The notes under the pieces were generated by a model. That model saw only the letters and a list, made by a program, of their open reading frames with translations. It searched no databases and was not told where the DNA came from. A stretch of DNA of 64,000 bases, from assembly GCF_002211305.1 (NCBI RefSeq), contig NZ_LOKW01000024.1, positions 124,001 to 188,000 of the forward strand, given 5' to 3'. Positions within the stretch are counted from its first letter, which is position 1. The number at the start of each line of letters is the position of its first letter. The translations under genes and the position numbers were made by a program. The DNA comes from Rhizobium sp. R634 (lineage in GTDB: Bacteria; Pseudomonadota; Alphaproteobacteria; Rhizobiales; Rhizobiaceae). Below are positions 34,871-43,160 of this stretch, piece by piece.

Positions 34871-35119
34871 TCAGTTGCCTTTGGCTTTTTCCTGCGGATC
34901 GAGCAAACGATGCATGTGGACGATGAAGTAGCGCATATGCGCATTGTCGACCGTCTGCTGCGCCTTCGACTTCCAGGCCGTCAGCGCCGTGGCATAATCG
35001 GGGAAAATGCCGACGATATCGAGACCGCTTAGATCACGAAACTGCACATCATCGAGGTTTTCCAGCTCGCCGCCAAAAACGAGGTGCAAAAGCTGCTTCT
35101 TGTCACCGGAGTCGGTCAT
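34871..35119 (-). CDS. DUF4170-family small protein
   Basis: An 82-aa protein with the DUF4170 pattern HLVFGGELENLDDVQFRDL and DIVGIFPDYATALTAWKSKAQ, then HMRYFIVHMHRLLDP. It is always placed between the inositol-phosphatase-like gene and waaA in rhizobia. No catalytic residues are apparent. It is not part of the KDO transferase fold. Function is unknown; its neighbourhood suggests a link to lipid A or KDO metabolism. The ATG is preceded by AGAAAGAGAAC. Confidence 0.87.
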   Translation of the reverse strand: MTDSGDKKQLLHLVFGGELENLDDVQFRDLSGLDIVGIFPDYATALTAWKSKAQQTVDNAHMRYFIVHMHRLLDPQEKAKGN

Positions 35120-35181
35120 TTTCTTGTTCTCTTTCTGCTAGTCTCCTCCGCCAATCCATCTGCGGGATTTTGACGGAAACG

Positions 35182-35994
35182 TCAACTGTCTCGTCGTCCC
35201 GGAAAGGCCGCGAGGAACTCATTGATGCGGGACGCGGGCGCGGCGCAGAGAACCTTGTGGGTCACGTCGGCGCGGTTGTAGAGGATCGGCCTGCCGGCGA
35301 GATCGACGAGAGCGCCGCCGGCGCGGGCGAGGATCAGATCGGCGGCAGCAAGGTCCCAATCGTGCGAATTGCCCTTGACGAAGGTGCCTTCGAGGCGACC
35401 GTCCGCCACCATGGCGATGCGATAGGCGAGCGAGGGAACGTGCTTGTGGCGCGTGACCCGATCGCGAAACTCCGGCGCAAAGGTTTTCAGCAGGTCCTCG
35501 CCGATCGCAATGCGGCTCGTCTCCTCCGGTCCGGCATTGGAGACGGTGAAGGCCGATCCGTTTTTCAGCGCAACCCCGCCTTCGGCGGCTTCATAGAGCT
35601 CCTCCAGCGCCGGCGCATAGAGCACGCCGGCGACCGGCCGGCCGTGATGGACGACCGCGACGCTGACGCACCAGACCTTCTGTCCGCCGAGGAAAGCGCG
35701 CGTGCCGTCGATCGGATCGACGATGAACAGCGTCTCACGCGAGAGGCGGTCGGCATCGTCCTCGGTTTCCTCAGACAGCCAGCCATAATCCGGACGGGCC
35801 TTGCGCAGGATCGTTTCGAGCGTCTTGTTGGCGGCGAAATCGGCGGCGCTGACGGGAGAGCGGTCCTCGTTTTTCCACCAGACCTCGGGAGACTGGTTGA
35901 AGAAGCTGAAAGCGACCGCGCCTGCCTCTCTCGCCGCATCGGCGATCAGTGCGAGATCGCTCTGCCAGCGGCTGTTATCGCTCTCGCTCATCAT
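35182..35994 (-). CDS. Inositol monophosphatase-family phosphatase (CysQ-like)
   Basis: A Mg-dependent phosphatase of 270 aa. The metal site residues are in GWLSEETEDD and IVDPIDGTRAFL, with the second Asp in SHDWDLAAADLILARAGG. The fold matches 3'(2'),5'-bisphosphate nucleotidase CysQ (hydrolyses PAP), and also histidinol-phosphatase-type and SuhB relatives, so substrate is uncertain. It starts 2 bp after the pmbA stop, strongly suggesting a joint transcript. Downstream DUF4170 is 62 bp away. Confidence 0.9.
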   Translation of the reverse strand: MMSESDNSRWQSDLALIADAAREAGAVAFSFFNQSPEVWWKNEDRSPVSAADFAANKTLETILRKARPDYGWLSEETEDDADRLSRETLFIVDPIDGTRAFLGGQKVWCVSVAVVHHGRPVAGVLYAPALEELYEAAEGGVALKNGSAFTVSNAGPEETSRIAIGEDLLKTFAPEFRDRVTRHKHVPSLAYRIAMVADGRLEGTFVKGNSHDWDLAAADLILARAGGALVDLAGRPILYNRADVTHKVLCAAPASRINEFLAAFPGRRDS

Positions 35995-35996
35995 CT

Positions 35997-37343
35997 CTAG
36001 CGCCCTGCGAGCGTCATGCCTTCAATGGCGAAGGTCGGGGCTGCGACGCCGAACTTGCGGTCGATGTCGTTTGCCAGCGTCAGGCGCATGAACATCTCCT
36101 TGAGGTTCGAGGCGATCGTCACCTCGGACACCGGGAAGGTCAGTTCGCCATTCTCGATCCAGAAGCCGGTGGCGCCGCGGCTGTATTCGCCGGTGATCAT
36201 GTTGACGCCGTGGCCGATCAGTTCGGTGACGTAAAAACCGTTGCCGACGCTGCGGATCAGCTCATCCGGCGAGACGTCGCCGGGTTCCAGGGCAAGGTTG
36301 GTCGAGGAAGGGGTGACGGAGCTGCCGCCGCGCACGCCGCGGCCGTTGGTTTCAAGACCGAGCTCGCGGCCGGTCGAGGTCGAAAGGAACCAGTGCTTCA
36401 GCACGCCGTCCTCAATCATCACCAGCCGCTCGCCGGAGACGCCCTCGCCGTCGAAGGGCCGCGAGGACGGGCCGCGGACGATCAGCGGATCGTCGGTGAT
36501 CGACAGGCCCGCCTTCAGCACCTGCTGGCCCATCTTGTCACGCAGGAAGCTGGTCTTGCGGGCAACCGCGGCGCCGTTGATCGCTCCGGCGATATGGCCG
36601 ACGAAGCCGCGCGCGACACGCGGATCGAAGACGACGGTGACACCCTTGCCGGTCGGCACCTGGCGCGGATTGATGCGTTTGACCACCCGCTCGCCGGCGC
36701 GGCGGCCGATTTCGGAGGGATCGTCGAGATCGGCGTAATAGAGGCGGCTGTCGAAATCATAGTCGCGCTCCATGCCAGTGCCTTCGCCCGCAATGACGCT
36801 GACGGAATGGCCGAAACGGGAGGCCATGTAGCTGCCTGCAAAACCGTGGGAGGTCGCAAGAACGAGGCCGCCCATGCCGGCCGATGCGCCAGCGCCGGAA
36901 GAATTGGTCACACCCTCGACCGCAAGCGCCGCCGCCTCGGCGCTAAGAGCGGCCTCGCGCAGCATCTCGGAGGAGACCTCTGTCGTGTCGAGCAATTGCA
37001 GGTCTGGATAGGATTTCGAGAGGTTCTCCTCATCCGCCAGGCAGGCGAAGGGATCCTCCGGGGAAACCTTCGCCATGGCGACGGCGCGTTCGGCAAGCGC
37101 CTGGAGATCGAAACCCGGATTGGCAGAAACGCTGGCGACGCGCTTGCCGATGAAGACGCGCAGCGAAAAATCGTCGCTTTCGGAAGACTCCGTTCCCTCG
37201 ACCTTGCCGAGGCGCACGCTGACCGATTGCGAGCGCGACCGGACGACGACGGCGTCGGCAGCGTCGGCCCCAGCCTTCCTTGCCAGATCGATCAACTGAG
37301 TTGCGCGGGAAAGAAGTGTCGAGGAATCGATTTCAGAGGACAT
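35997..37343 (-). CDS. pmbA: TldD/PmbA-family metalloprotease-like protein (PmbA/TldE)
   Basis: A 448-aa member of the TldD/PmbA family. PmbA (TldE) pairs with TldD to degrade or mature small peptides such as microcins. It lacks the HExxxH zinc motif of TldD, as expected for TldE; the C-terminal region has the GHGVNMITGEYSRGATGFWIENG family motif near 392-412. It is the first gene of the cluster pmbA, cysQ-like, DUF4170, waaA, HAD, lpxK. It diverges from the Kef antiporter gene across 118 bp. tldD is not in the window. Confidence 0.93.
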   Translation of the reverse strand: MSSEIDSSTLLSRATQLIDLARKAGADAADAVVVRSRSQSVSVRLGKVEGTESSESDDFSLRVFIGKRVASVSANPGFDLQALAERAVAMAKVSPEDPFACLADEENLSKSYPDLQLLDTTEVSSEMLREAALSAEAAALAVEGVTNSSGAGASAGMGGLVLATSHGFAGSYMASRFGHSVSVIAGEGTGMERDYDFDSRLYYADLDDPSEIGRRAGERVVKRINPRQVPTGKGVTVVFDPRVARGFVGHIAGAINGAAVARKTSFLRDKMGQQVLKAGLSITDDPLIVRGPSSRPFDGEGVSGERLVMIEDGVLKHWFLSTSTGRELGLETNGRGVRGGSSVTPSSTNLALEPGDVSPDELIRSVGNGFYVTELIGHGVNMITGEYSRGATGFWIENGELTFPVSEVTIASNLKEMFMRLTLANDIDRKFGVAAPTFAIEGMTLAGR

Positions 37344-37461
37344 GATTTGGCCTTTCCTTCGGCTTCCATTTATTGTGCACTCTCCCAGGCATCAAGGCCG
37401 CCGCCGCCGATTCTTTGTCGGGGCTGCCCGCATGCTCCCCGCCATGGAAAGAAATTGCAGC

Positions 37462-39276
37462 ATGTCCGCGCCCAACGAGTTTTTTTCCGAAACGATCCTG
37501 CTGCTCGGAGGCGCAGTGGTCGCAGCCCCGATCTTCAAGAAGCTCGGGCTTGGGACGGTGCTCGGCTATCTCGCGGCAGGCATCGTCATCGGCCCGGTCT
37601 TCCACGGCATCACGGACGGCGAACAGATCCTCGCCGTGGCCGAGCTCGGAGTCGTCTTCCTGCTCTTCATCATCGGGCTGGAGCTGAAGCCCAGCCGCCT
37701 CTGGCAGATGCGGCGCGATATCTTCGGCCTCGGCACCGCCCAGGTGGTGCTGACGGGACTGGCGCTGACGGCGCTCGCCTGGCTTTCCCATGTCGTCGAC
37801 TGGCGCGGCAGCATCGTTGCCGGATTCGGCCTGGCGCTCTCTTCGACGGCTTTCGCCATGCAGATCCTCGAGGGTGACGGCGACGTCAACACGAAATACG
37901 GGCAACGCTCCTTCTCGATGCTCCTGTTTCAAGACCTGGCGATCGTGCCGCTCCTGGCGCTGATCACCATTCTCGACGGCGGCGACAAGGGCAGCAACGC
38001 GCCGCTCCTGGATTTCGCGGTGGCGATCGGCGCGGTCGCGGCGATGATCGTCATGGGCCGCTATCTGCTGACGCCGCTCTTCCAGGTCATCGCCCGGACC
38101 GGCGCGCGCGAGGCGATGATCGCAGCCGCGCTCTTCGTCGTCATGGGATCGGCGAGCCTGATGCAGCTTGCCGGGCTTTCGATGGCCATGGGCGCCTTCC
38201 TTTCCGGCGTCATGCTGGCCGAATCCTCCTACCGGCACGAGCTGGAGGCCGATATCGAGCCGTTCCGCGGCGTGCTGCTCGCCATCTTCTTCATCGCCGT
38301 CGGCCTGTCGCTGGAACTCGAGGTTCTCGTCGACAACGCCGTCTTCGTCCTCGTCGCCGTGCCGATCGTCATGGCGGTCAAGGCGATCATCATCTACGGG
38401 CTCTGCCGGATCTCCGGCTCTTCGCACAATGATGCGATCCGCATCGCGTTCCTCCTGCCGCAGGGCGGCGAATTCGGTTTCGTGCTGTTCACGACGGCGG
38501 GCGTGGTCGGGCTGATGTCGACGAGCACGGCTTCTCTGCTGGTGGCGATCGTCACGCTGTCCATGGCGCTGACGCCGATCGGCGCCGCGCTTTCGAAGCG
38601 GCTGCTGAGCGCCGATGAAGAGGAAGAACTGGACGAGGATTTCGAAGGCGCAGGTGCCGACGTGCTGATGGTCGGCTTTTCCCGTTTCGGCCAGATCGCC
38701 GCCCAGATCCTGCTTGCCGGCGGGCGCAGCGTCACGGTCATCGATTTTTCGGCCGACCGCATCCGCCAGGCCTCCTCCTTCGGTTTCCGCATCTATTTCG
38801 GCGACGGCACGCGCAAGGACGTGCTGCGCTCGGCCGGCATCGACCGGGCGAAGATCGTGCTTGTCTGCACGCAGAAGAAGGAGATCACCGACAAGGTGGT
38901 CGAACTGGTGCAGGCGGACTATCCGCACACGCGGCTTTACGTGCGCTCCTACGATCGCATCCACTCGATCGAACTGCGCAACAAGGGCGTCGATTACGAG
39001 CTGCGCGAAACGCTGGAATCCGGCCTGCTCTTCGGGCGGCGAACGCTGGAGGCGCTGGGCGTTGCCGAGGTCGACGCCTATGAAATCGGCGAGGATATCC
39101 GCAAGCGCGACGAGGCGCGTCTGGTGCTGCAGGTATCCGAAGGCCTGCAGGCCGGGCGCGACATGCTGTTTTCCCACCCCGTCCATCCCGAACCGCTGGT
39201 CAAGCCGAAACGGGCTACCGATCCCTTCGAGGACGATCCGCTGGCCGGAACGGTGGATGTGACGGCGGATGCGTGA
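37462..39276 (+). CDS. Kef-type K+/H+ antiporter with TrkA-N domain
   Basis: A CPA2-family monovalent cation/proton antiporter, 604 aa. The membrane domain (about 1-385) has a dozen helices, including FGLALSSTAFAMQIL and GLSMAMGAFLSGVMLAESSYRHELE. The cytosolic C-terminal half has a TrkA-N/RCK nucleotide-binding domain (about 405-520: VLMVGFSRFGQIAAQILLAGG). In E. coli such KefB/KefC proteins are gated by glutathione adducts; no partner KefF/KefG is seen here. Two upstream ATGs (37342, 37444) are in frame. I chose the one at 37462 because it is preceded by GGAAAG and gives the family N-terminus. Confidence 0.9.
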   Translation: MSAPNEFFSETILLLGGAVVAAPIFKKLGLGTVLGYLAAGIVIGPVFHGITDGEQILAVAELGVVFLLFIIGLELKPSRLWQMRRDIFGLGTAQVVLTGLALTALAWLSHVVDWRGSIVAGFGLALSSTAFAMQILEGDGDVNTKYGQRSFSMLLFQDLAIVPLLALITILDGGDKGSNAPLLDFAVAIGAVAAMIVMGRYLLTPLFQVIARTGAREAMIAAALFVVMGSASLMQLAGLSMAMGAFLSGVMLAESSYRHELEADIEPFRGVLLAIFFIAVGLSLELEVLVDNAVFVLVAVPIVMAVKAIIIYGLCRISGSSHNDAIRIAFLLPQGGEFGFVLFTTAGVVGLMSTSTASLLVAIVTLSMALTPIGAALSKRLLSADEEEELDEDFEGAGADVLMVGFSRFGQIAAQILLAGGRSVTVIDFSADRIRQASSFGFRIYFGDGTRKDVLRSAGIDRAKIVLVCTQKKEITDKVVELVQADYPHTRLYVRSYDRIHSIELRNKGVDYELRETLESGLLFGRRTLEALGVAEVDAYEIGEDIRKRDEARLVLQVSEGLQAGRDMLFSHPVHPEPLVKPKRATDPFEDDPLAGTVDVTADA

Positions 39277-39344
39277 CCGCCTCCCGTTTGCAAAATTGAC
39301 GCATTGAACAAGCGCTGAGCAGCGTCTATCAACCGGCGATCGGA

Positions 39345-39767
39345 ATGATCCGTGAGGGAATGTTGATCAGGCGGGCAGGACAAATCGAACAATGGGCACT
39401 GCGCATCCTCTGCGCCGTCGCGCTTGTTTTCGTCGGCTTCGCCCATCAGGCTCCCGCCGCAGCCGCCGATCCCGGTCCGGCTGAATTCTCGCAATATGTG
39501 CTTCCCGATGGAACGCTGCCGACGCTATGCGTGACCGTCAGCGACACGTCCGACCACGGCCAGCACGGCAAAGCCCATTCGCATGGTTGCGAGGCCTGCC
39601 GGATCAGCGCTTCGACCCTGTTGCCGGCGCCGGCTGATGTCGCCGGTCTTCCGATACCCTTTGCCGTCGCGGCCGAACTGCCGATCCCCGACGAGCCCTT
39701 CCAGCGCCAGCTTTTCCCGCCCAATACCGGCCCTCGCGCGCCTCCTTTCCATCCGATCCCTGCCTGA
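39345..39767 (+). CDS. DUF2946-like secreted protein, copper-related context
   Basis: A 140-aa secreted or anchored protein. It has an N-terminal hydrophobic segment (WALRILCAVALVFVGFAHQ, about 17-35). The later part has LPDGTLPTLCVTVSDTSDHG, then His/Cys-rich HGQHGKAHSHGCEACRIS. The four His and two Cys (CxxC) suggest metal binding, and the pattern resembles DUF2946 proteins found near copper genes. It precedes the PepSY gene by 89 bp. The start may instead be 39360 (ATG) or 39363 (TTG), which sit next to GAGGG. Confidence 0.65.
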   Translation: MIREGMLIRRAGQIEQWALRILCAVALVFVGFAHQAPAAAADPGPAEFSQYVLPDGTLPTLCVTVSDTSDHGQHGKAHSHGCEACRISASTLLPAPADVAGLPIPFAVAAELPIPDEPFQRQLFPPNTGPRAPPFHPIPA

Positions 39768-39856
39768 ACCTCGTGTTGCGGCGGGCGCCGTAACGCGCCT
39801 TTCAACACCGGCCGACCTGCATGCGTGCCATCGGCCGTGGATACGGATCCATTCTC

Positions 39857-41233
39857 ATGTCGACCATTCCTGCTGCCGAACCGGTGGAGGGCGCCATCGA
39901 TGGCGTTTCGCTCTATCGCGCCATCTGGCGCTGGCATTTCTTTGCCGGGCTTCTCGTCATACCCTTCATGCTCAACCTGGCGATCACAGGATCGCTCTAT
40001 CTCTTCAAGGATGAGATCAACAGCACCTTCTTCGGCTACCGTTACGTCGTCCAGCCGGCCGGCAAGGCGCTCCCGGCCGAGCGGATCGCAGCGATCGCCG
40101 CATCTGCGGTGCCGGGCTCCATCGTAACCTCCTACAAGGATCCGGCCCTGCCGGAACGATCGGCCATCGTCACCGTCGCCTCCCGCGAGGCCGGCGCGAC
40201 GCTGGTCTTCGTCAACCCCTATGATGGAAAGGTGCTCGACGCGGTCGGACCGACCGACGAGTTCAACTATGTCGTCAAGCGCATCCACAGCCTCGCCTAT
40301 TTCGGCCGCGGGACGAACCTGCTGACCGAAATTGCCGGCGGCTTCGCCATGGTGCTCGTCGTCACCGGCATTTATCTCTGGTGGCCGCGACGCCAGACGG
40401 GCGGCGTCATCACCGTGCGGGGAACGCCGAGCCGCCGCGTTTTCTGGCGCGACATGCACGCGGTGACCGGCGCTTTCGCAGGTGTGCTGATCTTCTTCCT
40501 GGCGATTACAGGCATGCCCTGGTCGGGCTATTGGGGAGCCAATGCCAATGCCTGGCTGACCGAGCAGGGCCTCGGCTACCCCGTTCAGCTCTGGGACGAC
40601 GTGCCGAAGTCGCGCAAAGTAACCGAGGATATTCTCCCGAAGAGCGGCTGGATCATCGAGAAGGCGCCCGTCCCGCTTTCCGATATCGCCGCGGCGCAGT
40701 CAGCCAAGCCGATCGGCCTCGACAGAGCGGTGGAGATCGCCAGGCGGCTCGGCATGACGCCGGGCTTCGATATGACAATCCCTTCCGACGAGACGGGCGT
40801 CTATACCGCTTCCGTCTATCCCGACGATCTCTCCGGCGAACGCACCGTCCATATCGACCAATATTCCGGCAAGCCATTGATCGATATCGGCTTCGGCCAA
40901 TATCCCTTCCTTGGCCAAGCACTCGAGTGGGGCATCAATGTCCACCAGGGACAGGAATGGGGGCTTTTCAACCAGTTGCTGATGCTTGCAACCTGCCTCG
41001 CCATCATCCTGAGCTGCGTGACCGCCGTCGTCATGTGGTGGAAACGGCGCCCGGCCGGCCGCCTCGGCGTGCCGCCCATGCCGCCAAGGCGCTCGGTCTA
41101 TTCCGGCCTGTGGGTGATCGTCGTCATCTTTTCCCTCGCTTTTCCGATGAGCGGGCTCGCCATTGTCGCCATGATCGCCTTCGACCAGATCGTCGTGCGG
41201 TTCGTACCGCCCTTGAAACGCGTTCTTGCTTGA
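39857..41233 (+). CDS. PepSY-associated transmembrane protein
   Basis: A 458-aa inner-membrane protein with four TM helices typical of the PepSY_TM family: HFFAGLLVIPFMLNLAITGSL near residue 28, EIAGGFAMVLVVTGIYLWWP, AVTGAFAGVLIFFLAITGMP, and LLMLATCLAIILSCVTAVVMWW. Periplasmic PepSY repeats lie between. Conserved His residues in the helices (RWHF, DMHAVTG, INVHQGQEW) may bind haem or metal. Relatives act in iron or copper uptake as reductases or transporters. The downstream gene is a copper-uptake-associated protein. The ATG at 39857 is chosen; an upstream frame start at 39821 is less likely. Confidence 0.85.
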   Translation: MSTIPAAEPVEGAIDGVSLYRAIWRWHFFAGLLVIPFMLNLAITGSLYLFKDEINSTFFGYRYVVQPAGKALPAERIAAIAASAVPGSIVTSYKDPALPERSAIVTVASREAGATLVFVNPYDGKVLDAVGPTDEFNYVVKRIHSLAYFGRGTNLLTEIAGGFAMVLVVTGIYLWWPRRQTGGVITVRGTPSRRVFWRDMHAVTGAFAGVLIFFLAITGMPWSGYWGANANAWLTEQGLGYPVQLWDDVPKSRKVTEDILPKSGWIIEKAPVPLSDIAAAQSAKPIGLDRAVEIARRLGMTPGFDMTIPSDETGVYTASVYPDDLSGERTVHIDQYSGKPLIDIGFGQYPFLGQALEWGINVHQGQEWGLFNQLLMLATCLAIILSCVTAVVMWWKRRPAGRLGVPPMPPRRSVYSGLWVIVVIFSLAFPMSGLAIVAMIAFDQIVVRFVPPLKRVLA

Positions 41234-41246
41234 GGAAGGGCATCAG

Positions 41247-41699
41247 ATGAAGACGATCATCGCTATCCTTTTCGCCGTTCTGTTTGCATCCACAGTATCC
41301 GCAGATGATGACCCCCGGCAGGCGATAGCTGCAACGCTGAAGACGATGTTCGAAAGGCCGGAGAAACCTCTCGATATCACGCCGGTCGTCGTTCAGGCCG
41401 ATTGGGCGATCGCCGGCTGGCGACAGGATGGGCGCGGCGGGCGCGTCCTGATGAAGAAGACGCATCATGGCTGGAGCGCCTATCTCTGCAGCGGCGACAG
41501 CCTCAGGGAGGCCGGGACGCTGGAGAAGCTCGGGCTTTCGGCGAATGACGCCGCCGGGCTGGCGGCCGGACTGAAGGAGGCTGAGGCAAGCCTTGATTCT
41601 TCCGCGCTTGCGCTCTTCTCGAGCTTCGAAGGCACTGTCATGATGATGGATGAGGCATCGAAGGACGCAGGCGGCGGCCATGAGGGCCATGCCCCATAA
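41247..41699 (+). CDS. Copper uptake system-associated protein
   Basis: A 150-aa exported protein of the family annotated as copper uptake system-associated. It has a signal peptide (MKTIIAILFAVLFASTVSA). The mature part has ITPVVVQADWAIAGWRQDGRGG and HHGWSAYLCSGDSLR, and ends with a Met/His-rich tail (TVMMMDEASK, GGGHEGHAP) likely to bind Cu. The ATG at 41247 has GAGGAAGGG before it, and 13 bp separate it from the PepSY gene. With the two upstream genes it looks like a small metal-uptake operon. Copper is inferred from family naming, not from the sequence alone. Confidence 0.72.
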   Translation: MKTIIAILFAVLFASTVSADDDPRQAIAATLKTMFERPEKPLDITPVVVQADWAIAGWRQDGRGGRVLMKKTHHGWSAYLCSGDSLREAGTLEKLGLSANDAAGLAAGLKEAEASLDSSALALFSSFEGTVMMMDEASKDAGGGHEGHAP

Positions 41700-41702
41700 G
41701 AA

Positions 41703-42584
41703 CTAGCGTTTCAAGCGCGCTTCGATCTCGCGGTCGAGGGCGAATTTCAGGTCGTCCTTGACCCCGACGGACATGGCGAGCACTTCGCGGGCTTTGAGAA
41801 AATCCATAACGCCGGTGCGCCCGACCGTCGGGCGCAGGAATATGTGCGGCTGACGCAGCTTCAGCTTCAGCGTGATCGCCGTCTGCATCATCAGCTGGCC
41901 GGAGCCGAAGATGCTTTCCATGCGGTTCGGAATATGGGTGCCGTCGCCTTCGGGTGCGCCGACGACATCGATCCCGACGACGATGTCGGCGAGATCCATC
42001 AGGCATTCATAGGGCACCGGATTGCTGATGCCGCCGTCGATCATCACCCGGCCGTGCAAGCGCACCGGCATGAAGACCGCGGGAATGGCGGAAGAGGCAG
42101 CGAGCGCCGGGAACAATTCGCCGCCTTCGACGATGACTTCGTGCTGGCCGTAATAATCGGTGGTGATGACCTTCATCGGGACGAGTAGATCCTCGAACCG
42201 CGCCGGCAGCTCGGACGGCAGGAAGGCCTTGAGGATCCGTTCCAGGTTGAACTGGCCGATGCGGATCCCTTTCGCCACCGCATCACGCACGGTCGCCGGC
42301 CTCAGGCCCCAGATGCGGCTGACGACGGCCGTCTTGTTGCCGACGGTGGCCAGCGCATGTTCGCGGATTTCCGCGCCGGACATGCCGGCGGCCATGCCGG
42401 CCCCCATGATCGACCCGATCGACGAACCTGCAATCGCCACGGGGCGGATGCCGAGCTCATCAAGCGTTTCGATGATATGGATATGGGAAAGTCCACGCGC
42501 GCCGCCGCCGCCGAAGGCAACCGCGACCGTTGGAAGATCGCTGATTGCAGGCAGTTTCGGACTGATGATCTCTGCCTGCTGCAC
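41703..42584 (-). CDS. Patatin-like phospholipase family protein
   Basis: A 293-aa serine lipid acyl hydrolase of the RssA/YlbK type. The oxyanion motif GGGGARG is at residues 25-31 and the nucleophile Ser55 in GSSIG (53-57). The catalytic Asp is in the DGGISNPVP motif near residue 185. Active-site Ser-Asp dyads of this sort hydrolyse phospholipids or lysolipids; the true substrate is unknown. The gene starts 15 bp after the rsmD stop, so it is likely transcribed with rsmD and the pseudouridine synthase. Confidence 0.9.
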   Translation of the reverse strand: MQQAEIISPKLPAISDLPTVAVAFGGGGARGLSHIHIIETLDELGIRPVAIAGSSIGSIMGAGMAAGMSGAEIREHALATVGNKTAVVSRIWGLRPATVRDAVAKGIRIGQFNLERILKAFLPSELPARFEDLLVPMKVITTDYYGQHEVIVEGGELFPALAASSAIPAVFMPVRLHGRVMIDGGISNPVPYECLMDLADIVVGIDVVGAPEGDGTHIPNRMESIFGSGQLMMQTAITLKLKLRQPHIFLRPTVGRTGVMDFLKAREVLAMSVGVKDDLKFALDREIEARLKR

Positions 42585-42599
42585 GCCCCGCGCTCCCGC

Positions 42600-43160
42600 C
42601 TATTGCGGCTGATACCGGAAAAAATGCACCCTCGTATCGCCAAAGATGCGGCTTTCGAGGAAAACATAGGAAGGGTGGACGGAAACGACAACGTCGGCGC
42701 GCTCTTCGAGCACGGCAATCGCGCCCACCCGCAGCCAGCCGCCCTCGGCCGCCGCCGCCATCGCCTTCTCACCGAGACCCTTGCCATAGGGAGGATCGGC
42801 AAAAAGCACGTCGAAAGCTTCGAGATTGCCGACGCTGCCGAGATCGGTCGCATCGCGGCGCAGGATGCGCGTGCGGCCGTGCAGGCCGAGCGCATCGATG
42901 TTTTCCCAGAGCAGCGCCCTGCCCTCGACGCTGTTTTCGACGAAGAGCGCATGGCGACAGCCGCGCGAGACCGCTTCCAGACCGACAGCGCCGGTTCCGG
43001 CGAAAAGGTCGAGGATCCGGGTGCCGTCGACGCAATCCGGATAGGCATGGCTCAATATATTGAACAGACTCTCGCGCGTCCGGTCGGCAGTCGGCCGGAT
43101 ATCGTTGGATTTCGGCACGGCGAGAGGCCGTCCGCGAAACTCACCGCCGACGATCCGCAC
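42600..43160 (-). CDS. rsmD: 16S rRNA (guanine(966)-N2)-methyltransferase
   Basis: Methylates G966 of 16S rRNA with SAM. MRIVGGEFRGRPL is the family N-terminus, and ILDLFAGTGAVGLEA near residues 47-61 is the SAM site. The catalytic motif DPPY is at about 122-125. The length of 186 aa is normal. Its start overlaps the end of the upstream pseudouridine synthase gene by 20 bp, which implies coupled translation and may explain why the tail of that gene is kept. Confidence 0.93.
   Translation of the reverse strand: MRIVGGEFRGRPLAVPKSNDIRPTADRTRESLFNILSHAYPDCVDGTRILDLFAGTGAVGLEAVSRGCRHALFVENSVEGRALLWENIDALGLHGRTRILRRDATDLGSVGNLEAFDVLFADPPYGKGLGEKAMAAAAEGGWLRVGAIAVLEERADVVVSVHPSYVFLESRIFGDTRVHFFRYQPQ

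Noticed and set aside
32802..34931. Plus-strand open frame of 709 codons across HAD and waaA
   Set aside because: Antisense to two clear genes, with alanine/glycine/aspartate-rich noise.
37333..39186. Minus-strand open frame of 617 codons across the Kef antiporter
   Set aside because: Antisense to a complete antiporter with TrkA-N domain.
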